NCBI GenBank assembly: GCA_946800325.1
Contig: OX326956.1
Location: 69,993,087-70,057,086 of the forward strand
Length of the DNA stretch: 64,000 nt
DNA from: Luzula sylvatica
Lineage: Eukaryota > Streptophyta > Magnoliopsida > Poales > Juncaceae
Direction: 5' to 3'
Shown piece after piece: positions 35,046 to 45,345 of the stretch. The stretch's first letter is position 1. The number at the start of each line of letters is the position of its first letter. A model generated the notes under the pieces. That model did not search any database and had not been told where the DNA came from. It was given only the letters and a program-made list of their open reading frames with translations. Both the position numbers and the translations under genes were made by a program.

Positions 35046-35453
35046 ATGCAAGCCCCTTCTACAAGCAGGCCTTGTTACAGTCCAATTGGTTCACACATGC
35101 ATTTCCGAAAATCAACGATCAGATGTGAATACAAGAGAGAAATAAAGGGTCAGGATTTCAGACATAACATGGTGGATGAAACCATGATTGTACTGAGAAA
35201 AAGTATATACGAGACCAAGCAAGCAGAGAGAAACTACGAACCACCATTCGAATGGTTCGATTGGGAGAAGAAGTATTATATGAGATACGGATTGGATGTT
35301 TCTGAAGTAATGGGATTTGTACAGACTATGTTGATTAATACTAGGCCTAGTTTAGGACTTGGATTAATGGGCCTTATAATACTTAGTGTGCCTGCGTCGA
35401 TCATAATTGTGGTTCACTCTATTATGCATGCATGGAACTTGATATTTCAATAA
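35046..35453 (+). CDS. Small single-helix membrane protein, copy 2
   Basis: Intronless, 135 residues, paralogue of the gene at 32861 in a direct segmental duplication. It keeps the same blocks (STIRCEYKRE, NYEPPFEWFDWEKKYY, NTRPSL, C-terminal helix). By eye about 20 residues differ, and replacement changes outnumber silent ones by roughly two to one. Both copies are intact with TATA boxes, so both may be expressed. The function is unknown and the membrane location is inferred from the hydrophobic C-terminal segment only. Confidence 0.85.
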   Translation: MQAPSTSRPCYSPIGSHMHFRKSTIRCEYKREIKGQDFRHNMVDETMIVLRKSIYETKQAERNYEPPFEWFDWEKKYYMRYGLDVSEVMGFVQTMLINTRPSLGLGLMGLIILSVPASIIIVVHSIMHAWNLIFQ

Positions 35454-36440
35454 TGATTAATGGCTATGTTTTTAGTTTTCCAGTCAATTTACTTGAGAAA
35501 ATTAATGTTTTGATATTCTTTAGAGATCTTCATAATCTTCATTTCATTATTTCGGAGAAACATTATTAATCTTCATTGTCTTCCGACAAATTGTATTAAC
35601 AAAATAATCTTACCGAAACATTTTTTTAACTATTTCTCTAAAAACCAATAAATTAAATATCGCAAATAGCGGTAATTATTTTTAAAACGCAACGTCTCAA
35701 TCAACTGAATAGCGGCACTATATTGTTGCCATAATGCACAATAGCGGTCAGTGCATGCAAATTGAAGTTCAAGCGCTACGAACCACGAACCACTACATCA
35801 CAATTTTAAACATTGTTGAAAACCACGATAAATAGCATCATAGTGTAAAAAAAAATTAAACAAACGATCGTGTTAACAATTATTGAGAATTAAAATTAAA
35901 ATTTATAATAATATTATTTTATTAAGATATTTTATGAAATATTTGTTTATGCCTTTGTTTATTTTTTATTATTTAATACTAAATTTCTATGACAAAATAT
36001 ATATTAAATAATATATTAAAATTATGTATATTACACAGTTTTCTTAATTAGCATATGTTCTATAATATTTATGAAAAAATTTAAATTAATAAAATTACAA
36101 ATGAAAATAAAGAGATATTTCGGTCAAAAAAAATTTAACGTCATAAAATGTTAAGGATAATTTCAACATAAAACAAATAAAAATTAAAGCTTGTTGGTTT
36201 TTTTTTTTTTTTTAAGAAGGAAAGCGAGAGACTATGCGGCTATGCCTATGTTTTGTATTATCAAACAAAGAGAATCAAGTACAAGAGAAAAAGTCAGGAA
36301 TTATTACGAAATTCCTCTAATTTATTATGTTAAACTTGATGTTCTACCATATTTTAAAATATTGAAACAAAAGTTAGGTTTAATTCTCCATCTATGCATT
36401 TTTTATATGTTTTCTTAAATATTTTGAATAAATGGAGAAG

Positions 36441-39321
36441 GTTCAAAATTTATCAAAAAAAAAAAAATTTATGGTATTATTGCAAGATCTAACATAACTT
36501 CATAACGATTTCAAAAAAAATTGTCAAATAACCACTATATTCATATTTATGATGATTAATATTTATTTCACTCAATTATTATTGTTATTATCTTTTATAA
36601 ATTACGTAAACAAAAGTATAGAAAATATTAGTGTTATTGATTTTTTTTTAACATATAAGATCATCCAAATTTCTACCCCGCCATATACATAAATACGAAT
36701 AATATATATTAGTTCTTCATGATACTAGAAAAATTATTTTACAAGATTTATTGAAGATCAAAATAATAATAGACAAGTGTGATAAATATCATTCCATTTA
36801 AATCACGGTAGCTCTTCAAAAAACAAATTAATTTTTATTTTATTTCACACTCGAAAGTCTCAACTCACCCTCTGGGTAATGCCTCTACTAAACCCATATT
36901 GCTAAATATTGAAATATTGATTCATATTAAAATTACAATATTTTCCTAAACTGGTATTGATAGCACCAAAGTGAATAAATATTCGGTACCAAAATCGGTT
37001 ACGAAAACATTACCCGAGTGACAAAAATGGGTACCGTTGTAGTCATTGAAATATGTATCCATCGAGGAGACTACTTTTTCGTGGTTAATTGTGCATGAGC
37101 TAAGCACACTTAGGAATAAATTCTTGTGAATTAGGATTAATTGTGATTGAAACAGGGTCAATTTCATCATACAACCAATTTAGACTTATTTAACTCATTT
37201 GAGTTTTGTTCAATGCAGGACATTCAATGACCGAAGAACGAGATGTAAAGACTAAAGTGCATACTAATTATTTGATAAAAAGCGGAGGCTATAACAATGG
37301 TTCTTATTAGTTTGTGAAATGCATCACAAGATTTCAAAATCGAGTGGTTCTTATTAGTTTGTGATTTTAAAATATGAATTACATATTTTTTTTGAGAAAA
37401 ATAGAGTGGACTCGTGCGTTCCACATCTATTATTTATATTAATAATAAAATGTTTACAGCCTCTATTATGATCTAACCCTAGTTTATATGAATTTTATAT
37501 GTTTTTCATTTTTTTCTTCTTTTTATATGTTTAATTGTACTCGGTTTAGAATATATTGCATATTGAAACATTATATGGTGCGCGCGTGAGAGAGAGAGAG
37601 AAGAGAGAAATAGATGCAGAGAACGGAGAAAGATGGGTTCAAAGGATATGTTGGTCAATTAATTATTATATTTAATGATTAACTAGCTTAAGTTTAAACA
37701 TGAATAATTTAACAGAAAGTTTTTGGAGAATGAGTGGATACAATCGAAAAAAAAATGGTTTGAAAGGATAAATTTGACAAATCAATAGTTTTAAAAAGGA
37801 TAAATATAATATTCTCTTATGTAGGGACAAATTTATTATTTTAATTTTTCTGGAGATGCACATGAAATTGAATCAATTTTTATTATCAAATATCCCTATA
37901 GACGAAAAAAATTCACATCTAAATAGTCAGAAACATCTTGGGGCTGGGTCCATGATGTGCCTTTTAATTCATTTTTATCTTTATGGATCTTTGCAAGCTC
38001 TGCAACTTAACAAAATATTATTATTATTAAACTGTTGAAAGAGATTGGGAACTACAAGTGCACAAGAAAAATATTACTTCGTATTACAAACGAACCTAAA
38101 TTCAAAAATACAACTAGATTTTACTGGTATTCAAAGAACTATCTTAAAATTTTAAATGATCTTAAAATTATCACAAGATTAAACTCCTTCAAAGTGCACA
38201 AGAGACGCACAGCAACTACCTCGACCTCAAAACATATCTGATTTTACACATTCATATTATTAAAAAAAAATTTAAAAATAATTGTTAAAACCAGGAGAAA
38301 CTTATCGTCTACGTGCCAAAGCTCATCATAAAGAGATTCAAACTAAAGAACTTAAGAGAATTAGCACAAGTGAGGAACTGATGATAATCATGTCACAGTT
38401 TACGAACTAATAACAAATTACAAGAGTAATGAACTGAATAGATATTAACACAACAGAAGCAAACAAAAAAGTAACAAACTTTCAAAACACACTAGGATGA
38501 GATCTCAAGATTCAATTGACAAACCCAACAAAAAAGTTTTTTATTTTAAGAAAAAAGCGAAAGAATAAAGATTTTTGAAACAAAAAAAAAATTGATAAAA
38601 CACGATTGAAAAGATAGAGCTCCCTTCAATCCAAAAAAAGATCAGATCAAGGTTTATCCAGCTCCAAGGTTATGCAAGCCGCAGACCCATCTCATGTATA
38701 CATCATCACAATCAAATCTACCAAAATAGATGAGATGAGACAGTGGAATCCATAACCAAGCAGCTAATCAACCCTTCCGAATCCTTGTTTGGACCTCAAG
38801 GAACTCTATCCACCAAACCCTAATTCCAATTCAAACAAACTTCAAAAGTATACGATGTAAGGGAGAAGGTTGATGAAGAGATTAGGAACAATAGCCTCTT
38901 TTATAGTAGAGGAAGAAGGTTAGGGTTTGAGAAATAATGGCGAAGAGGAAGAGAGAGAGAAGAGGTCTCGGGAAGGCAATAAATTGAATAGATTCTGTGT
39001 TTTCTGACCATTCACATGTGCGGTGTCTATTTCTCTCTCTTCTACCGATGGAAATAAATAAATCGTCACAAATCTCGTAATAATTAAGAGAAATGGAAAA
39101 GGAACCTAACAAATATATTCATTGTGGACTTGGTAAAAAGTAAATTTCTGATGCTGGCAAAATCTATGGTTAGAGATACTCGGTATTTTTGGCAAATTTT
39201 TATTTGTGACGAAATAAAATCAACGATTTTTCTTTTTGAGAAAAAATTGTGCATTTTATAAATATAAAGTATGTGTGTACGTCTCAATTAACGTAATATC
39301 GGTAGTTACCCGCGATACGTG
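36441..39321. other. Long gene-poor interval
   Basis: No gene was supported across about 2.9 kb. Frames at 36946-37170, 37224-37424 and 37856-38241 have no recognisable domain. About 38,600-39,000 is less AT-rich. On the minus strand it holds a TATA-like CTATAAAAGAGG (about 38,893-38,904) followed by pyrimidine-rich leader-like sequence, which could be a promoter or an old LTR. A short (GA)n lies near 37,587-37,605. Confidence 0.4.
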
Positions 39322-39439
39322 AATACGCACAGAGGTGGCAAATCGGATGGGTCGGATCATACTCGGTGGGTATTTTCGGATTCGGATAATTTTTATGTTC
39401 GAATTATTTTCGGGTGAAGTTAATTCGGATCGGGTCGGA

Positions 39440-40152
39440 TAGAGGTGGCAAGCAGACGGGTTTGGGCGATTTCGGATTCGGGTTAAACCCAACAGGTTTA
39501 GGGTAAATTTTTTGGTTCGAATTTCATCGGGTTAAGTCAATTCGGATCAAACTGGGTTCGGATCAGATCATATTTGGTCGGATCAATTTCGAGTTGAAAA
39601 TTATAGTCGGGTCGGATTTTCAAGTTCAGGGTGATTCGCGAACGCGGTTTGTTCCGGATTCGGATTCTTTCGAAATTCGGGTTAGTCGAATTCGGGCTGT
39701 GTCGAATTTTTTTAATGATTCTATAAATCAATTTTGTCAAAATATTGGAAATAAAATTAAACTATTATCCAAATCCATGTCTCTGTTTTTTATTTGAAAG
39801 CACCGGTGTCATTTCGCTCTCGAAAAATATAATAAATAAAATATTATAGAAATTAGTTAATAGATTGAATTAAAAAAAATGACAACACCAGGTCAATTTG
39901 GGTTCGAATTATTTGAGTTCGGACTTGTCATAATCGGATTTATCGGGTTTCGGACAACTCGGATTCGGGTCGAGTTGGGTCGGAATAATAATTATAATAT
40001 ATCACGCCGGGTCAATTTTGGGTCAGATTTCTCGGGTTCGGGTCGGATGGGTTCGGTCGTTTGAATTTTCTAAATTTTTCGGGTCACGGATAAGTCGGAC
40101 CTCGGGCGAGTCGGGCGGTTTATTCGGGTTCGGGCCGGATTTGCCACCTCTA
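39440..40152. mobile_element. Second hAT element, nested inside the outer one
   Basis: Starts TAGAGGTGGCAAGCAGACGG and ends CCGGATTTGCCACCTCTA. The left flank is GGGTCGGA (39432-39439). The right flank, once the third element is removed, is GGGTCGGG, 7 of 8 matching. It is of the same family as the outer element, which it interrupts. Confidence 0.8.
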
Positions 40153-40747
40153 GGGCACTGTTGTAAAAAACGGTGAAAAACGGTAGAAAAACGGTGTTTC
40201 AGTGGAAAAACGTTCCGTTTTTTACAAGACGGTTTGAAAAAACGGTCAAACGTTTTTTTTACCGTGTTTGGCCGTTTTTTTTGGGAAAAAACGTTTTTCA
40301 CAACAAAAAAATTGAAATTTTGATTATTTACCTTTTTTTGGCCCATTTTTTTTTTTCAACCCAATAAAATTACCATTTTTTTTTTTACTTACGGTTGTCC
40401 CGAATGATGTTAATGATTTTACTATTTAGTTTATGTTTGGATTTGAGTTTATATTTTGATGTTACGTTTTGTTGGACATTCGTTTTGATGTTACGTTTAT
40501 GTTAGACATTCGTTTTGATGCTATGTTTTATGATGGATGTTGTTTATGTTATTTTTTTACTATTAAAAAATTACATTATTATATATTTTTTTGGTTTCAT
40601 CTATAAATTTTAATTAAATTACTATCGATTTCGGTGACCGTTTTTTCACCGTTTTTCCACCGTTTTTTCACCGTTTTACGGTAATCCCGTTTTACGGTCT
40701 CCGACCGTTCCGTACCGTTTTTCGTATTTTACAACATTGCTCTAGGG
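40148..40747. mobile_element. Third hAT element, inserted at the edge of the second
   Basis: The body at 40156-40739 (584 bp) starts CACTGTTGTAAAAAACGG. Its other end read in reverse is CAATGTTGTAAAATACG. The perfect 8-bp duplication CTCTAGGG flanks it (40148-40155 and 40740-40747). The interior carries ACGGTGAAAAACGG repeats in both orientations. The termini resemble those of the hAT element at 3165-3750, which is almost the same length (586 bp). Confidence 0.92.
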
Positions 40748-41093
40748 TCGGGTTGTGTTCGGGTTTTATTTTGGTTGGATTCTTTTCGGGTTAAATTATG
40801 TGTTCGGGTCAGATTCTTCGGGTTCGGATTATGTCGGATTTGAATTAATTCAGTTGCGGATAAAAATATTAACTAAAATTTCAAACTATAAGATTTGATT
40901 CCACTAGTAGATTCGGATTATATTCAGGTGTAGGGTTACTCGGTTTCGGATCGGGTCGAGTTCGGGTAACATATAAAACATCTACTTTCGGATTCGGGTT
41001 ATGTAGTCCCGGGTCGGTCCGAGTCGGTCCGAGTTCAGGTTACTCGGATCGGTTTTTCGGGTTCGGGTCAACTTTGCCAGCTCTAAATATGCA

Positions 41094-43254
41094 TTCAATG
41101 CATAATGCATGGGAGCATTTCAGTGATCTTGTTTGGAAAAAATAATTCGATTTCGAAAAATATTTCAAAACTAACTCATATCGAAAATCCGATACCAACT
41201 GATTTTAAAAACTCGATTAATTAGTTAAGGTTAAAACATACTTAATCACGGACTGGACAGATAAAAAAGAACCGGCGGGTTTTATAATCTCGTTCAAATC
41301 CTTAAAAAGTGAATTTATATGAGTACCCAAATTTTACCCTCGCATTTTTATATTTAGATTATTATATTTAATTAACATGGTAAGTATCACATATTATATA
41401 ACTAATAATCAATTAATATATAATTAAACATAATTTGAGTAAATAAATTTGAATTCATATTAATTATTTATTAATATTTCTTTTAATCATCACGCTAGTT
41501 AAATGGGTTAATTAGAACATAGAAATTGTGGTGATGAAATATTAGGTTTCTAGTTAACGAATTTAGTTAGTAAAATAATCAATACATGACATGTAATTCA
41601 TAATTAATTTAATACATAATTAATATTAATTTGAATCCATTAATTTAAATTAATATAAATTAAATATTAACGATAATTTTTTAATTATTATGTTAATTAA
41701 ATGTATTAATTAAATGCTTGTCGTTTGATTTTTTATATTATTTGTAGATGTATTATATATTTTAAAAGTATACATTTAAAATATATATTGTAAGTTTTAA
41801 ATGTATATTATATTTTTTCACATTTATAATCTATTTTGTGTGTCAATACATAAAATTTAATATATCTTGTTGTTTTTTACATGTATGATATTGATATAAT
41901 TTTATTTATTGTGTTTTCTGGATGCATCGTATGCATCTTAGATCTATAAAATATAAATACAACATATGTTATTGTTTTCTATTATATGCAAGATACAAAT
42001 GTATGCTTGTGAAGTGTTCTAGTTGCTCCCATCATACAATTAAAAATATCTCAAAAGAAAAATATTAACAAAAAAATAGTCGAAAAATTGATATCATTTC
42101 AAATGTCGAAGGTCCATAAAATCAGGTTATTTTCATCCAATCGTTTATTTACGTATTATGAAGAGTATGATAAAAAAAAAAAAAAAAATCGTTAAATTGA
42201 ATCTACAACATTCTCATATGATATGGATCATACATATTTGGTTGAAAATTTATTTTAATATTTAGATATTGAGAAATAATCTTCGTTCATTGTGTCGGTC
42301 ACACAAAAGTGTTGGTCATTGAACCCCATAATTACATATACCTAAAACATATAAGTGATTTCATGAATTTCGAAGATATAATCATCATTTCATAAAATTA
42401 ATAAATTAAACGACATATATTACTCGAAATCTAAATGCTCAAATTAAACAGTAATACTCCAATAACATGGTAATTCGATTAGCATAATTACATATCGAGA
42501 AGATTTTGATGACAATAATAATTTTAAGAGTGATGATACAGTCATATAAATCGACGATTTAACACGAATATTAAAAATGGTATTTGATTTTGGGTTTATA
42601 CATAACTAATTAATACCACAATATTAAGTACAGTCAAATTTATAATCAGTTTATGTAATCGTATCATTACTCATAATTTTAGCGGTCCAAATATGTCCTT
42701 CGTAATTCATATATTGATTACTTCTACTGATTCAATTAAAATATTTATTTTAAGAAAAATATATTTGCATTCCAATGAATTAATTTTAAAATGGTCTCCA
42801 ATATATTTTGGAATGCAAAAACAATGAATGCATTTGGAATGTTATCTCTCTTCTATTTCAAATGTGTTTGGAGTGCGTGCATGCGTGATCTAGCAAAACT
42901 CTTCTCTTAATTCGTAACATAGACAATTAAATATTACTTTTTAACATCAACATTTCATATTTATGTAAATACTAAATTCAAATGAGTTTAATTTATAAGG
43001 ATAATATTAATGGTTTTGAAAGACTACGTAAGTATGTTATTTTGAATTTTTGTGGTGCCCCATATTATTTTAAAATGTGTTTTTTTAAAGAATGTATCGT
43101 GAGAATGAATTTGCATGCATAAACTATGTAGTCACAGACACAAATTACAAATGGTTTTTTCAAAATTGTGTTTTCCGCGTGAATTGGGTGTGGCTCCACG
43201 TGAATATCAATTATTTTTTACCTTAAAAATTACGGTAATTTAATTATGCATACC
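41094..43254. other. AT-rich interval, nothing recognised
   Basis: About 2.2 kb of AT-rich sequence with no supported gene and no element ends that I could pair. Confidence 0.4.
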
Positions 43255-43535
43255 CCGGGGCAGATTCAAAATTAGTTTATAGGTGGGCCGAATTTTATAG
43301 GGGAACTGAATTTTTTTTAAAAAATATGTGATTAGGGGGATTTGAATTTGAGATATCTCATTTTCGAAACACACTTTACCACTATAACACTCCGATCTTT
43401 GTGAACTATAAACAAGTTTAACGTAATTATTATTTTTAAAACGTCAAAATCTTCATTTTCGATAGTTAATAATTAGGTTTTCAATTTCATGGGAGGGGGA
43501 CCTCCCGCTCGGCCCCTGGATCCGCCATTGTGTAC
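43255..43535. mobile_element. Possible inverted-end element (GGCGGATCCAGG type)
   Basis: The left part has GGGGCAGATTCAAAATT and GGGCCGAATTTT. The right part read in reverse has ATGGCGGATCCAGGGGCCG. Plant genomes contain many old copies of repeats with such ends. The match is weak and no duplication was found. Confidence 0.3.
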
Positions 43536-43854
43536 ACCTATCTTTTTTTTAATTTGCATGAGATACGCTTATTTAATAACGTACATACTTTCTTATGGTC
43601 AAGTTGGAAAAAAAAAGAAGAAGCAAAAACTCAAAATAAATTTGAAAATTTGAAAATTTGAAATATCAAATTCATTATAGTTAATTAATTATTCCCGGTA
43701 GTACTTTTATTTTTATTTTTTAGGACGGGCAATATTCCAAAATTTTGATATCCAACGTATATCAAGTGTATCTGAACCGACGAGCCGTAAAATATTTAAA
43801 CATGTAATAATCACACATCAGTAAAGTAAATATAGTTTTTGGAATAAAAATCTT
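43536..43854. other. Spacer, nothing recognised
   Basis: AT-rich, with a purine run near 43,607-43,627. No gene. Confidence 0.35.
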
Positions 43855-44110
43855 AAGAGTGGTGATAGACATCCCCTAGCACAATTGATGTGTTGGCAAA
43901 AACATTAAATTTGACCAAATGGATCGATTCACCATTTACCACATGTGAAACGTGTGAAATTTAATTAAAATGTAATAAAATAAATAAGTTAGGTTTACCA
44001 CATGATAAACCTAAGGTGTAAAATTTGCTACTATTAAACGTATTAAATGTTTCTTTGCCAACACATCAAGCTTTCTGGGGGATTTTAGAGGGGACAAGTA
44101 TAATTTTTCA
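43855..44110. mobile_element. Foldback MITE candidate
   Basis: The left arm has GACATCCCCTAGCAC, then TTGATGTGTTGGCAAAAAC. The right arm read in reverse has CTTGTCCCCTCTAAAATC, then CTTGATGTGTTGGCAAAG. The arms pair over roughly 45 bases with interruptions. The superfamily is not assignable. Confidence 0.55.
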
Positions 44111-44647
44111 AATCTTAAATATCTTATAAACTAATTACATTTATTCCAAAAATATAAAAAAAAACGAAAGAGCCTAACATAAACAAGGAAAAGAGAGAAA
44201 ACAGGAACACATCTTTTTCCCCTTTAATTATACTCTCTCTTGAATGAGGTAATTTGATTCGGACAAAAGTTATATCCTTTTCAAACAGGTCGAAAATGAC
44301 TTGACAACAATACACGACACCTTTGCATCACAAGAAGCCAAAATAATTCAGGCGTGTAATTGTTTATCAACACCAAGGTCACCAACTCCAATAATCAACA
44401 TGATTAAGTACAAAATATTACATTAAAAATGGTGAACCGTGAGTACCCATAAAGCTTAGAATGCCAAAATGGTCCATGACCATGTCAGATGAATTTATAT
44501 CGTCCGTGATAGATAGACATGAGAGAGAGGGGGGGAGGGGACAGACAGCAGGATCCAAGCTTAGATCTCATTTTTACTTGACTAGTAAAGTTTGTGTGGG
44601 ATCCATTCATGTACTACTTACTAGGATTAGGGTTAGGTTTCTATCTA
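44111..44647. other. Intergenic, nothing recognised
   Basis: Contains a short purine run (GAGAGAGGGGGGAGGGG, near 44,521). The 70-codon frame at 44461 has no domain. Confidence 0.4.
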
Positions 44648-44981
44648 TTTTATTTTGGAAAATTCACAAATAACTTCCTTATTTTGTATGATTTACAAAA
44701 AACCCCTTAATTTTTGAGAAACTCAAAAAATTCTCCTATCTACAAGTTTTTTTTTTTAATTAGTTCCTGATAGAGATATTTCATGTTTATTAAATTGAAA
44801 GATGAAAAATATAGGGGTATTTTGGTCTCAAAAAATTATAATACCATGAAATATCTTTATAGGAGATAATAGAAAAAAAAAATCATGTATGTTGGATTTT
44901 TTGGAATTTCTCAAAAGTTGGGAAGTTTTTTGCAAATTCAAGTAAAGACAGGGAGTTATTTGTAGATTTTCCTTTTATTTT
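44648..44981. mobile_element. 316-bp MITE with 9-bp duplication, Mutator type
   Basis: The body at 44657-44972 starts GGAAAATTCACAAATAAC. Its far end read in reverse is GGAAAATCTACAAATAAC. Inverted homology continues for about 75 bases (CAAAAAAC, CTTTTGAGAAA). The perfect 9-bp direct repeat TTTTATTTT flanks it (44648-44656 and 44973-44981). The low complexity of the repeat is a small caution. Relatives may include 16225-17135. Confidence 0.8.
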
Positions 44982-45345
44982 TGAAAATTTTCTTTATGAA
45001 TATCGATGTGCCGCAGCATGCACGGCGGTTCTGTCGGCCACTATCATTGTTTTTTCCTTTCTATTACTTTTCTCGTATGTTTTCAATTTTAGTTAATTAA
45101 TTGTGAAAGTAAGATGGGCTGGATATTTAACCGTGAGGACAAGTCTTTCGAATATAAATTCAGAATGGACCTATTAATATTGGTAATAATTTATTTATTT
45201 ATTTTGATATGAGCCCAACAACAAGCATGATATTTATCAACAAAATGCAAAAGCCCAACTACAATAAAATGATTATTATTCTTTTTTTTCTTTTCTTTTT
45301 TTTGAGCAAAAATGATCATTATTCTTAAAGAGTACAAACTAAATA
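44982..45345. other. 3' flank of the RLP gene
   Basis: AT-rich. From about 45,236 the sequence ATCAACAAAATGCAAAAGC is homologous to the flank of the third RLP copy at about 63,213, so the duplication included downstream sequence. Confidence 0.5.

Larger units (their letters stand above)
34680..36440. repeat. Segmental duplication, copy 2
   Basis: The second direct copy of the segment at 32498-34243, containing the paralogous gene at 35046. The 3' flank remains nearly identical, while the upstream region and coding sequence differ more. Confidence 0.85.
39322..41093. mobile_element. Outer hAT element of a three-layer nest
   Basis: The body at 39330-41085 starts CAGAGGTGGCAAATCGG and ends TTTGCCAGCTCTA. 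The flanks are AATACGCA (39322-39329) and AATATGCA (41086-41093), a 7-of-8 target duplication. Subterminal sequence is rich in CGGGTTCGGGTCGG-type repeats, as in plant CAGGGGTGGCAA-type hAT elements. It is split by a second element at 39440. No transposase. Confidence 0.8.

Noticed and set aside
39537..40367. Several Arg/Ile/Asn-rich frames on both strands
   Set aside because: They are translations of CGGGTTCGG and ACGGTGAAAAACGG repeats inside the nested hAT elements.
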